Source: a virus
IMG/VR virus record: IMGVR_UViG_3300031787_010241
Span: 101,623 to 165,622 of that record
Strand: one strand, 5' to 3'
Length of the DNA: 64,000 bases
The notes beneath the pieces were generated by a model, which worked only from the letters and a program-made list of their open reading frames with translations, was not told the origin of the DNA and did no database searches. The position numbers and the translations under genes were made by a program. Of this stretch, positions 45,257-52,688 are shown piece after piece; within the stretch, counting starts at the first letter, position 1; every line of letters starts with the position of its first letter.

Positions 45257-47467
45257 ATGAATACAATCTACATTTATACCACTGAATACAACAGGTCACT
45301 TGGTCGATACAAAATTGGTGAGTCTAGAAAACAAACCGCCAAAAAAAGAATTGGTCAACAAAAAACCGGCTCATCTGAAGAATTTATAACAATTTTTGAA
45401 TGTGAAACTACATTATCAGACCATGAAGTAAGACAATCATTGCGTCTTTTAGGTTATCATAAAGTAACCCGTGAATGGGTTGGTGGATTCAAATCTGACG
45501 ATGAAGTCGTGGCATCTGTTAGTAAAATAATATCTGAATCAGGTTCAGATACTCGTGTAGAATTTAAAACTCGTTTTTTTCAATCTTTTGTAAGTGATTT
45601 GTTTCTAAACAAATACAACTCAGAAATTCAATCGGGATATAAAAAAATTGATTTTGCTTTAGAGTTAGCACCAAGATTCGGTAAAACATTATGGTCTTTA
45701 AATCTGATTAAAAATTTATATCTTGAAAAAGGTATTAAGGTTTGTATTATTCCTAGCTACGTTCTGACCGCAATCTCGTCATTTGAAGTTGATTTTTATA
45801 AATTTAAAGGGTTTTCGGACTCAATGGTATTCGTTGACGATATTACTGATTTAGAAGAATCAATCAATGATTACTACGGTGATAAGATGATTGTGGTCGC
45901 CGCCTCTCTTCACATGACCGAACATCAGTCTAAGCTAGAAACATTAAGAAATATTCCGTCAAATGAAAAGATGTCAATTATAGATGAAGCCGACTTCGGA
46001 GCTCACAGGATTAATAGTTTAGATAAGATTGAGTACTTGGATTGCCACTTGAATATTTACATGTCAGGTACCGGTCTTGAGAAAGTATCAGCCCCTCTTA
46101 CAAATCTTCGTGATAACATAATCCATTGGTCGTATACCGACATGCTTATGGTTAAGAATGGGTTACATCCGTCACAAGCCAATTTGTCTAATAAAACTGA
46201 ATCCATATCATCGGTAAGTGGTATCGTAACTCCTCAGTTTTTAAAGTTATCAATTGGTGGTATTATTGATAGATTTAATTCTATACCTGAAGAGTACCGT
46301 ACAGATTGGAATAAACTTTTAATGGATGTTTCAAAATCTAAAGGTATTCTTACTGATTTGATTAAATCATTATTTGGTGCATATAATGGTAGAATGACTT
46401 ATTTGGTTGATTTAAATACCGATGAGTTATCTCCTAAAGACGTTACAATGATTTTCGCCAGTACTCCTAATCGTAAGGAACAGAATAAGTTTTATAAACT
46501 AGTTCAAGATACATTAGGACCTCAATATATGGTTAAATTGTTTAATAGCGATGAAACCTCTAACCGCGAATCGGAGAAGGAGGCGAAGGAGATTGTGGCA
46601 ATTGCTAAACGACAAGGAAAGAAAGTTGTTTTCATAAGTAAGGACATGGCTTCAAGAAGTTTCTCTATACCTGAAATCGATACGGTAATGTTAATGTTTG
46701 ATAGAGGCTCATATTCGTCAGTTGCCCAAAAAGTTTCAAGGGTATTAACACCAGGTTTAACTTATAATGGTGAACCTAAAACCATTGGTAACGTTATATC
46801 ATTGTCACTTGACCCTAATAGAGAAGAGATTAGTCCGATTGATGAATATTTGGTATATGAAGGTGAACGAGTTCAGGTTCAAGAATTAACCGATGGCATT
46901 TTACGAGTCCTTCGTTCTGTAAATATATTTGTTAATGATAATGGTGTTATGTCTCCGATTGTTCTAGATGAATATGCCGACAAATTAGTTAACTCTACTT
47001 CACTTATTCGTATCGGTTCAGAATCAGTTAATGTCGATTCCGTTATAAATGATTCAGAAATGGTAAAAGTATTGACAGGTGTTGAGATTAGTGATAACTC
47101 ATCAAAAGATAAAATTGAAGGTATTGATTCATCTAAAGTTAAAAGGTCAGTAGATGAAGAGACTGAAAACAATTCTTCTCAAAATACTGTTGTAATTGAT
47201 AACCTCAGAATTAAACTGAAAGAAGTATTATCAAATATAGTTAAAAACATTGTTGAGATATCTGAAATTAACAACTGTGAATCAAACAACATTATTGAAG
47301 TACTTGATATGATTGAGGATAAGAAGTTAGGTGAGGAGCTTATTTATGAAGTTGGTGTTAACTCTTATACGGTTAAAAAACTCATCCTCGGTGGAGCCTT
47401 GTCTGAGAAACTATTGAACACTATTATTACGTCCTACAACAAACAAGAAAACACTTTATCTTTGTAA
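45257..47467 (+). CDS. T5orf172/GIY-YIG nuclease fused to SF2 helicase
   Basis: A 736-aa protein. Residues 1-78 look like a T5orf172-type GIY-YIG nuclease domain: YIYTTEYNRSLGRYKIGESR, then KKRIGQQKTGSSE and a late VTREWVGGF. Residues about 105-500 form a superfamily 2 helicase with Walker A LAPRFGKT (Lys143), DEAD box (DEAD at 243-246) and motif VI-like QKVSRVL (491-497). The C-terminal 230 residues are helical and Ser/Asn-rich. The fused nuclease plus DEAD motor next to a methyltransferase gene points to a restriction-like complex. A catalytic Glu for GIY-YIG cannot be confirmed by eye. Confidence 0.83.
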   Translation: MNTIYIYTTEYNRSLGRYKIGESRKQTAKKRIGQQKTGSSEEFITIFECETTLSDHEVRQSLRLLGYHKVTREWVGGFKSDDEVVASVSKIISESGSDTRVEFKTRFFQSFVSDLFLNKYNSEIQSGYKKIDFALELAPRFGKTLWSLNLIKNLYLEKGIKVCIIPSYVLTAISSFEVDFYKFKGFSDSMVFVDDITDLEESINDYYGDKMIVVAASLHMTEHQSKLETLRNIPSNEKMSIIDEADFGAHRINSLDKIEYLDCHLNIYMSGTGLEKVSAPLTNLRDNIIHWSYTDMLMVKNGLHPSQANLSNKTESISSVSGIVTPQFLKLSIGGIIDRFNSIPEEYRTDWNKLLMDVSKSKGILTDLIKSLFGAYNGRMTYLVDLNTDELSPKDVTMIFASTPNRKEQNKFYKLVQDTLGPQYMVKLFNSDETSNRESEKEAKEIVAIAKRQGKKVVFISKDMASRSFSIPEIDTVMLMFDRGSYSSVAQKVSRVLTPGLTYNGEPKTIGNVISLSLDPNREEISPIDEYLVYEGERVQVQELTDGILRVLRSVNIFVNDNGVMSPIVLDEYADKLVNSTSLIRIGSESVNVDSVINDSEMVKVLTGVEISDNSSKDKIEGIDSSKVKRSVDEETENNSSQNTVVIDNLRIKLKEVLSNIVKNIVEISEINNCESNNIIEVLDMIEDKKLGEELIYEVGVNSYTVKKLILGGALSEKLLNTIITSYNKQENTLSL

Positions 47468-47468
47468 G

Positions 47469-48656
47469 ATGGACAACTTAAAAAAATGGAAGCCAGACCC
47501 TTCTAAAGGTGAAGTATTTACCCCTATCGAATTGGTTAATCTTATTTTAGATGAGATTCCTTCAGATGTATGGTTAAATTCAAAATCAAACTTTTTAGAC
47601 CCTTGCATGGGCACAGGGACATTCCTTTCTGAGATTGTGAGACGTTTGGTTGATATTTATGGATATAGTGAGTTGGACGCTAAATCTAGAGTTTACGGTT
47701 ATGAAATCCGTATAAAATACATTAACAAACTCAAAAGAAGAGGTTATGTTAATATCCATCATAAAGATTTTTTAAGTGATAAAATTAAAATGAAATTTGA
47801 TGTTGTGATTGGTAACCCTCCATATCAAGAAGTTGATAATAACGGTAAAAGTAAGGGTGGTGGTAAAGGCGGTGCTAATAACCTTTGGTCCAAATTTATT
47901 ATAAAATCTATGGAAATTTCCGATAATGTTTTTTTTATAACTCCACCAAGTTTTTTATCACCAAATCACTTAGTTTTGAAAAAAATGTATGAAAGTGGAG
48001 GTTTAAAATTACTAAAAATATTCGATGAATCCCCTTTTATTGGTGTGGGTACTCAAGCTTGTTATTATTATTGGTCTAAAAATTATGATGGATTGTGTAA
48101 AATTGGTGGAGAATCCATAAGTCTTAAAGATAAAATATTACCTAACTCATCTAACCCGATTGATTTTTCAATTTTTAATAAATTTTTTTCCAAAAAAGAA
48201 AAGTATACCTTTGAAAGTAATAGTCAATTACATAAAACTAACAAAAAACATTTGTTATCGGTTACTAAAGATGATGTTTTTAAATATAAAACATATCACG
48301 CCAGCAAAATAATCTACTCAAGCTTTATGACTGAAAATTATCCCAAATTAAAAGTAGTAATTAGTGACAGTGGATATCTAAATCCTATAATAGATACTAA
48401 TTGTAATACAACTCAACACAGTTTTTTTCACATATTTGACTCCAAAGCGGATGCGGAATTTTTGATTAAATTGCTAAATACAAAACTATATAAACATTGT
48501 TTAAATTTGAGTAAGTTTTCAGGATTTTTTCACGGTGAAGTACTCAAAAATATACCAAAAATATCAAGTGACACAAATTATAGTGATTATGATTTATACA
48601 AAAAATTTGAATTAACTGACTTAGAAATTCAATATATTGAAAATAATGTTAAATGA
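47469..48656 (+). CDS. N6-adenine DNA methyltransferase
   Basis: A 395-aa N6-adenine methyltransferase. S-adenosylmethionine motif I is FLDPCMGTGTFL at about 42-53, preceded by GEVFTPIELVNLILDEI; motif IV NPPY is at 116-119. The Gly/Lys loop after NPPY (KSKGGGKGGANN) and the C-terminal 250 residues, ending in an Eco57I-like target-recognition region, give specificity. It starts 2 nt after the helicase stop. It could protect phage DNA from the associated nuclease or from host restriction. Confidence 0.9.
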   Translation: MDNLKKWKPDPSKGEVFTPIELVNLILDEIPSDVWLNSKSNFLDPCMGTGTFLSEIVRRLVDIYGYSELDAKSRVYGYEIRIKYINKLKRRGYVNIHHKDFLSDKIKMKFDVVIGNPPYQEVDNNGKSKGGGKGGANNLWSKFIIKSMEISDNVFFITPPSFLSPNHLVLKKMYESGGLKLLKIFDESPFIGVGTQACYYYWSKNYDGLCKIGGESISLKDKILPNSSNPIDFSIFNKFFSKKEKYTFESNSQLHKTNKKHLLSVTKDDVFKYKTYHASKIIYSSFMTENYPKLKVVISDSGYLNPIIDTNCNTTQHSFFHIFDSKADAEFLIKLLNTKLYKHCLNLSKFSGFFHGEVLKNIPKISSDTNYSDYDLYKKFELTDLEIQYIENNVK

Positions 48657-49065
48657 TTATATTAATCACATTAGAAACCGAACTTATATGTCCGGTGTTG
48701 ATAGGGACAAACTTAGGATTAAGCAAACTGCCGAGGTTTTTACTCCCAATCATTTAGTTATTGAAATGATTGATAAGTTAGAAGAACAAGAGCCGTCATT
48801 ATTCACTGACCCAACCAAAACATTCATTGATAACAGCTGCGGTGATGGTGAGTTTTTGGGTGAGATTGTTATACGAAAGATGGAAAGAAGTGGATGTTCA
48901 TTAGAAGAAGCATTATCCACCACATATGGTGTTGACCTAATGGAAGATAATGTAGAAGAATGTAAAAAAAGATTAATGGGTCCTTATCCTACCGATAAAT
49001 TGAGGGATATCGTTGATAAGAATATTGTATGCCATGATGGCCTAACATTCGACTACAAATTTTAA
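48646..49065 (+). CDS. Half methyltransferase lacking the catalytic motif
   Basis: A 139-aa protein (alternative starts at 48637 and 48688). Residues TAEVFTPNHLVIEMIDKLEE and FIDNSCGDGEFLGEIVIRKM form the N6-methyltransferase N-terminal and SAM motif I. The chain ends at GLTFDYKF, just where an intact enzyme would continue to NPPY. So it keeps a SAM-binding half and loses catalysis. It overlaps the complete methyltransferase gene by 11 nt. It may act as a regulatory or specificity partner, or be the remnant of a decayed gene. Confidence 0.74.
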   Translation: MLNDYINHIRNRTYMSGVDRDKLRIKQTAEVFTPNHLVIEMIDKLEEQEPSLFTDPTKTFIDNSCGDGEFLGEIVIRKMERSGCSLEEALSTTYGVDLMEDNVEECKKRLMGPYPTDKLRDIVDKNIVCHDGLTFDYKF

Positions 49066-49108
49066 TTAATTTGTCAATAACTTAATGTTACCGTAACCTA
49101 TTTTGTTG

Positions 49109-49116
49109 TATATTTG
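49109..49116 (+). promoter_or_regulatory. Host-type -7 element TATATTTG
   Basis: TATATTTG 20 nt before the ATG at 49137, preceded by TTTG at 49102-49105. Confidence 0.55.
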
Positions 49117-49136
49117 CCTACTTAAAAATAAAAACT

Positions 49137-49277
49137 ATGGAGTACGTTGGCGTTTACAAAAAAAGCAAAATGATTGGTATGATTGACCTTGATGAAATCA
49201 CTGTTGAGCTTCTTGATAGAATGTTTCACGAAGGTTACGAGTTTAGTAAAATCACAAAAAAAGATTTGGTCATCTAA
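49137..49277 (+). CDS. 46-aa hypothetical protein
   Basis: MEYVGVYKKSKMIGMIDLDE to KKDLVI. Small basic protein with its own TATATTTG promoter. No recognised domain. Confidence 0.58.
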   Translation: MEYVGVYKKSKMIGMIDLDEITVELLDRMFHEGYEFSKITKKDLVI

Positions 49278-49288
49278 AAAAGTCACCA

Positions 49289-49296
49289 TATATTTG
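49289..49296 (+). promoter_or_regulatory. Host-type -7 element TATATTTG
   Basis: TATATTTG exactly 4 nt before the ATG at 49301. Confidence 0.65.
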
Positions 49297-49300
49297 TCAA

Positions 49301-49609
49301 ATGAAAGAAAAAGAATTTAACGCAATTGGTAAAGTTATGGACTACTTTGACTTTGGTCGAGTTCATAAGGTAATGGTAGCTCTCGATTGGAAATGGATAA
49401 GTATTGATGACGGTATGAGGGTTCCCGATGAATGTGAAATTCGCACGGAGGCAAGAAGATTATTGACACAAGCCGTTAAGGAAAAGATGTCAATTGCAAT
49501 AGGCGGATTTTACGCCACATACAATAACAAAGATGATGTTGAGTGGATTAGTTTGAAGTTTGTGGTTGAGGATTGGGATGAAGTAATTGAAAAAGATTTG
49601 GTAGAATAA
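49301..49609 (+). CDS. 102-aa hypothetical protein
   Basis: Begins MKEKEFNAIGKVMDYFDFGR and continues VHKVMVALDWKWISIDDGMR. The pattern of aromatics and a charged helical middle suggests a small alpha/beta protein. No family recognised. Leaderless start fixed by TATATTTG 4 nt upstream. It is the last protein gene before the RNA island. Confidence 0.72.
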   Translation: MKEKEFNAIGKVMDYFDFGRVHKVMVALDWKWISIDDGMRVPDECEIRTEARRLLTQAVKEKMSIAIGGFYATYNNKDDVEWISLKFVVEDWDEVIEKDLVE

Positions 49610-49620
49610 AAGATTCTCCT

Positions 49621-49628
49621 TATATTTG
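49621..49628 (+). promoter_or_regulatory. RNA-island promoter element TATATTTG
   Basis: TATATTTG followed by TAGAAGTTCTTTGAGATA. A nearly identical block (TATATTTGTAGAAGTTATT) precedes the second tRNA-like gene, so both RNA units share a promoter cassette. Confidence 0.6.
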
Positions 49629-49654
49629 TAGAAGTTCTTTGAGATACTAAAAGG

Positions 49655-49926
49655 TTGATTGGGATTTTGGGGCTAGCACAATAGCGAGAAACGCCAATCG
49701 TAAAAGTAGATGTCCACTCCCCCATCTTCTACTTATCCTATACTTGTGTGTTGTTCCCTTGAGAAAGGAAAGGAGTAGAGCTTAGTGACACTAGAGTCAT
49801 CACTACAACACAGAGGGATTCTCATCCTCAAAATTCACAGAGTGGCGCAGGTTGATACTACTTCGCAAGTAGATTGATACAGAGTAAAAAGAGGTGGGGG
49901 AAACCACTCATTAACCCACCCAAATT
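49655..49926 (+). ncRNA. Structured RNA region upstream of the tRNA-like genes
   Basis: A 270-nt non-coding stretch folds into several perfect hairpins. Examples: GATTGG (49657-49662) with CCAATC (49694-49699); AAGTAGATG with its partner at 49723-49734; an 8-bp closing stem TGTGTTGT (49747-49754) with ACAACACA (49805-49812) that encloses CCTT-GAGA-AAGG (49757-49768, GNRA loop) and AGTGA/TCACT; CTACTT-CGC-AAGTAG (49858-49872); GGTGGG/CCCACC (49893-49898 with 49915-49920). I do not recognise the family. It lies directly downstream of the TATATTTG promoter and just before tRNA-like gene A. Confidence 0.6.
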
Positions 49927-50047
49927 GGTCAGGTAATGCGTAATGTGGAAACGGCTATCACATCCCAAAGACACCACGGTCCATAACCATTTGGACACGA
50001 GAAGTAATAGGGTTGCATCGTTGTGAGTTCGAGTCTCACCCTGGCCA
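49927..50047 (+). tRNA. tRNA-like gene A, 121 nt, enlarged
   Basis: Acceptor stem GGTCAGG (49927-49933) pairs with CCTGGCC (50040-50046) with one G-T pair, followed by discriminator A. The T arm is perfect: GTGAG, TTCGAGT, CTCAC (50023-50039). A canonical-looking D loop (AAACGGCTA) is present, but there is an excess of about 45 nt between acceptor and T arm, and no standard anticodon arm can be placed. Either an inserted/intron-bearing tRNA or a tRNA-like RNA. Confidence 0.55.
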
Positions 50048-50091
50048 CAAAAATTTAACAAATTAGATTTGGTGGGATAGAAAATCCACCA

Positions 50092-50099
50092 TATATTTG
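50092..50099 (+). promoter_or_regulatory. RNA-island promoter element TATATTTG
   Basis: TATATTTG plus TAGAAGTTATTTGAAATA, the second copy of the promoter cassette at 49621. It lies 25 nt before tRNA-like gene B. Confidence 0.6.
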
Positions 50100-50123
50100 T
50101 AGAAGTTATTTGAAATAAGATAT

Positions 50124-50221
50124 AGTCAGGTGGCGTGTTGGCATACGCACCAAGTCCGAGACACTTATGGTGGAGTAGGCATCCAAATGGGCGATATCAG
50201 GTTCGATTCCTGTCCTGACTA
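50124..50221 (+). tRNA. tRNA-like gene B, 98 nt, enlarged
   Basis: Acceptor AGTCAGG (50124-50130) with CCTGACT (50214-50220), discriminator A. D stem GCGT/ACGC with a loop containing GG. T arm CAGG-TTCGATT-CCTG. The middle is 47 nt, 25 more than normal. A hairpin TGGA-GTAGGCA-TCCA has a 7-nt loop but no clear canonical placement. Anticodon not assigned. Confidence 0.55.
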
Positions 50222-50237
50222 CAAAAAATAAAATGTT

Positions 50238-50336
50238 ATGAAAGAAAGAATGTATGTAGTAAAAATTGCAGGTCAGTATGTAGTGTTGGCCGAAGGTGAA
50301 TATGAAAGGTATTTAATTTACGGCAGAGCGAAGTAA
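50238..50336 (+). CDS. 32-aa basic peptide inside the RNA island
   Basis: MKERMYVVKIAGQYVVLAEG to LIYGRAK, between tRNA-like genes B and C. Good ATG with an A-rich upstream stretch. Small, basic, beta-like. The frame may be fortuitous. Confidence 0.42.
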   Translation: MKERMYVVKIAGQYVVLAEGEYERYLIYGRAK

Positions 50337-50343
50337 AAAATAT

Positions 50344-50438
50344 AGTCAGGTGGCGGAATTGGTAGACGCTATACGTAGATAACAATCGTTAATATAAAAG
50401 GGCGTGTTATCATACAGGTTCGATTCCTGTCCTGACTA
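50344..50438 (+). tRNA. tRNA-like gene C, Leu-type D arm, 95 nt
   Basis: Acceptor AGTCAGG (50344-50350) with CCTGACT (50431-50437). The D arm GGCGGAATTGGTAGACGC is classical for tRNA-Leu. T arm ACAGG-TTCGATT-CCTGT is perfect. A candidate anticodon stem ATACG/CGTGT encloses 27 nt rather than 7, as though 20 nt were inserted in the loop. Variable loop then is 6 nt, not the long arm of a Leu tRNA. Confidence 0.55.
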
Positions 50439-50493
50439 CTCGTAGGTTTATTTGAGAGTAAAGACCTATTCAAAAATCTTAATAACTCTCGTT

Positions 50494-50611
50494 AGTCAGG
50501 TAGCTCTAATGGTTAAGAGCAGGTGGTGAGGGAAATGTATTGATACCCAATCCATCGGACACAGCTAATACAAGTAAAGTGTAAATACAGGTTCGAATCC
50601 TGTTCTGACTA
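50494..50611 (+). tRNA. tRNA-like gene D, 118 nt, enlarged
   Basis: Acceptor AGTCAGG (50494-50500) with TCTGACT (50604-50610). D arm GCTC-TAATGGTTAA-GAGC perfect, T arm ACAGG-TTCGAAT-CCTGT perfect. Between them GGTGG/CCATC encloses 25 nt (with an inner GGG/CCC helix separated by 3 by 3 nt), and a second stem ACAC/GTGT lies where the variable arm would be. 43 nt longer than a standard class I tRNA. Anticodon not assigned. Confidence 0.55.
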
Positions 50612-50830
50612 CACGTTCCGACTAATCATCGGATAGTATGTCCCATACGATGAGAAATGGTGTGATAGCCATAGGGAAGAGTTGAAGGTTTGTATATATA
50701 TTACCTTCTAGTTGACTACTAAGGTCGGTAAGACCCATCACGAAGGGGAGCAAGACAGTTTATTCCTAACTCAAGTAATTGAGGACAGCCACAACACCTG
50801 TTAGTTGGATAAAGGAGGGTGTTAACATAT
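50612..50830 (+). ncRNA. Structured RNA region between tRNA-like D and tRNA-Glu
   Basis: About 220 nt with no coding frame and several perfect hairpins: CCGA/TCGG (50618-50632), GTATG-TCC-CATAC (50636-50648), GAAGGT/ACCTTC (50684-50708), GGTC-GGTAA-GACC (50723-50735), CTCAA-GTAA-TTGAG (50770-50783, GNRA loop) and AACACC/GGTGTT (50793-50823). Unrecognised family. Confidence 0.55.
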
Positions 50831-50902
50831 GGTCGGTTCATCTAAGGGTTAGGATACAAGATTTTCATTCTTGTCATAGGGGTTCGAATCCCCTACCGAC
50901 TA
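50831..50902 (+). tRNA. tRNA-Glu(TTC)
   Basis: A standard 72-nt cloverleaf: acceptor GGTCGGT with ACCGACT (one G-T pair), D stem ATCT/AGGAT-type with GG in the loop, anticodon arm CAAGA-TTTTCAT-TCTTG with anticodon TTC, T arm AGGGG-TTCGAAT-CCCCT. It is the only ordinary tRNA of the island. Its normal form shows that the neighbours are not enlarged because of a reading mistake in acceptor or T arm. Confidence 0.9.
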
Positions 50903-50969
50903 CAACTAAAAAATTATAGTCTATCTTAACTCGCGTTTTGTTTAAGATATTTACTATAAAACCTAATAA

Positions 50970-51470
50970 ATGAAACACGTATTTTTATTACTATTCACCA
51001 TAGTAACGCTTAACGCATTCTCACAAACTTACAAAGACCCGGTGTCTTTTAAATCAGATTTGTGGGTAGTTCAAACATTTGAAGAAGGAACATTTATTCC
51101 TCCTGACACCATTTCAATAAATTGGGAACAGAAGAAGGTAAAGGCTGGGAAACATGCGATTTATGTTGATATTTCTAACAAGGGAACCTTGATTGGTATC
51201 AAATATCCATCTAAACTTACACTTAGTTCAGAGGGATTACCTAACAATGGATTTATTGTTGAGAAATGGTTTAGCCGTTACTCAATGTATATCCAAAGTA
51301 TGGTAAAGGATGAAGAGGGATATATTTGGACAGTTGCCGTTGGTAAAGATGCGGTTTCTGATGATAATACAGGGTTAGAAACAGGTAGAATCTATGTGGT
51401 TATAGAAGACCCAAAACACATAAAACCAAGTTGGTATTTTACAATCAAAACTTTTGGTGGAAAGAAATAA
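50970..51470 (+). CDS. Exported protein, 166 aa
   Basis: Signal peptide MKHVFLLLFTIVTLNAFSQ; the mature part of about 147 residues has a beta-rich pattern (YKDPVSFKSDLWVVQTFEEG). No lipobox, no T9SS domain. Family not recognised. It ends 3 nt before the 39-aa frame at 51474. Confidence 0.74.
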   Translation: MKHVFLLLFTIVTLNAFSQTYKDPVSFKSDLWVVQTFEEGTFIPPDTISINWEQKKVKAGKHAIYVDISNKGTLIGIKYPSKLTLSSEGLPNNGFIVEKWFSRYSMYIQSMVKDEEGYIWTVAVGKDAVSDDNTGLETGRIYVVIEDPKHIKPSWYFTIKTFGGKK

Positions 51471-51473
51471 GGT

Positions 51474-51593
51474 ATGAAAGATATTTTATCAGGATTGACT
51501 GAACAAGAATTACAAAAAATTATGAATCAAACTGATTTGACAATGAATGATGTCATCAGGGAAAGATTGGGTAGGGTTGAAGGAAAAGGTTAG
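51474..51593 (+). CDS. 39-aa small protein
   Basis: MKDILSGLTEQELQKIMNQT to VEGKG. Its start follows the preceding gene by 3 nt and it overlaps the convergent gene at 51590 by 4 nt. SGLTEQELQKIM resembles the LTEQxL part of the leaders. Function unknown. Confidence 0.5.
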   Translation: MKDILSGLTEQELQKIMNQTDLTMNDVIRERLGRVEGKG

Positions 51594-52264
51594 TAATTTA
51601 CGTTATCTACGTGGGTATACCAACTCATCCAATCAAAATCTATGAATGTCTTTCTATTGGCCAATTTATATTGAATACAAGACCAGATATTGTTTTCGAA
51701 AAATTCTATATCCTCTCTCAATGTTTCAAAAATGTAATCATAGTCCGATTTACTAACTTCTTTTTTGAATACTCCGGATTCATCAACAATTTCAATTCTA
51801 TGAGGTTTAAAATCAACTTGCCATATAATTCTATCGTCTTCAGTATCAAATGTGTTATACCGTTTGAATTCACCAATAACTCTGATACTTTCAGGATTTC
51901 TCCAAGCCACTTTATTGAAATTTTTAGATTCTAAACAATTATCAATTTCTTCCTTAATTTGTTTTGGTATGTATATATCCTTAACCGAATTGTCAAATTC
52001 AACGAAGTACGTTATTGGTCCTCCGGCTAAAATATTCACAAATCTTTGAAACCCTAAATACTCTTCCGCCAGCCATGTGGTCAAAGATTCCTTGGTATAT
52101 GGTAAATCATTAGGATTTTCTATCGTATATACCGGAACTTCAACTTCATATCTTCGTGAGTATGGGGTGGTGATAAACTCACCAGTATGTTTAATAATAA
52201 TACCTTCTACATTAATATCTTTAATAAAGTCAGGTAATAATTTAAAAAATTTCTGAAGTTTCAT
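51590..52264 (-). CDS. 224-aa hypothetical protein
   Basis: Begins MKLQKFFKLLPDFIKDINVE. A mixed alpha/beta protein with Trp/Tyr-rich C-terminal part (FDWMSWYTHVDNVNY) and no signal peptide. No recognised family. ATATTTAT 5 nt before the ATG. Confidence 0.74.
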   Translation of the reverse strand: MKLQKFFKLLPDFIKDINVEGIIIKHTGEFITTPYSRRYEVEVPVYTIENPNDLPYTKESLTTWLAEEYLGFQRFVNILAGGPITYFVEFDNSVKDIYIPKQIKEEIDNCLESKNFNKVAWRNPESIRVIGEFKRYNTFDTEDDRIIWQVDFKPHRIEIVDESGVFKKEVSKSDYDYIFETLREDIEFFENNIWSCIQYKLANRKTFIDFDWMSWYTHVDNVNY

Positions 52265-52269
52265 TGTCT

Positions 52270-52277
52270 ATAAATAT
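52270..52277 (-). promoter_or_regulatory. ATATTTAT promoter-like motif
   Basis: ATATTTAT on the minus strand, 5 nt before the ATG at 52264. Confidence 0.45.
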
Positions 52278-52298
52278 AAAGTATAAAATATTTTTTCA

Positions 52299-52306
52299 TA
52301 TCTTTG
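52299..52306 (+). promoter_or_regulatory. Host-type -7 element TATCTTTG
   Basis: TATCTTTG exactly 4 nt before the ATG at 52311. Confidence 0.6.
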
Positions 52307-52310
52307 CCTC

Positions 52311-52688
52311 ATGAGTAACATTAGCAATTTCAAAAAATATATCTTGGGTCAAGAATTTGTTTTTAGAACTCAAATATTCAAAGGAAAATTTACTTTGGTT
52401 AAAGTCAAAGAAAAAAAACTTAAGTATGTAGTTGAGGATTATTATAGTCGATATGACACCAAATACGACATTACCGTTAATTTAAACGAATGTCAGTGGT
52501 GGTCCATATCTAACGTTTGGCATTCACCCCCTAAAGGATTTAGAAGGGGTAAAATAGTGGCCAATAAACAACTCAGGGTTATTATTGAAAAGGAGGTAAA
52601 ATCTATGATGTCATTTATAAATGATAAGAACGGTATTGGTGATATCACCATTAAATGGTTACACGAAAATCAGGGTTTGAATATGTAA
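52311..52688 (+). CDS. 125-aa hypothetical protein
   Basis: Begins MSNISNFKKYILGQEFVFRT. Strand-rich with KGKFTLVKVKEKKLKYVVED and Trp-rich middle (CQWWSISNVWHSPPKGFRRG). It resembles in plan the 140-aa protein at 33534 (FKGKFTLVK and MKGTFRFVSI; both have TATNTTTG 4 nt before ATG), so the two may be paralogues under the same promoter type. Function unknown. Confidence 0.72.
   Translation: MSNISNFKKYILGQEFVFRTQIFKGKFTLVKVKEKKLKYVVEDYYSRYDTKYDITVNLNECQWWSISNVWHSPPKGFRRGKIVANKQLRVIIEKEVKSMMSFINDKNGIGDITIKWLHENQGLNM

Noticed and set aside
49858-50061. Minus-strand reading frame of 67 codons across tRNA-like gene A
   Set aside because: It lies antisense to a tRNA-like gene; such frames with CGQGETRTHN-like text are well-known false proteins from tRNA complements.
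49927-50611. Group I or II self-splicing introns in the tRNA-like genes
   Set aside because: The extra segments are only about 20-45 nt, far below the size of a catalytic intron.
49620-50900. tmRNA as partner of the phage SmpB
   Set aside because: I looked for the GGTTTCGAC-type D-loop and a tag frame ending in ALAA within tRNA-like ends and found neither.
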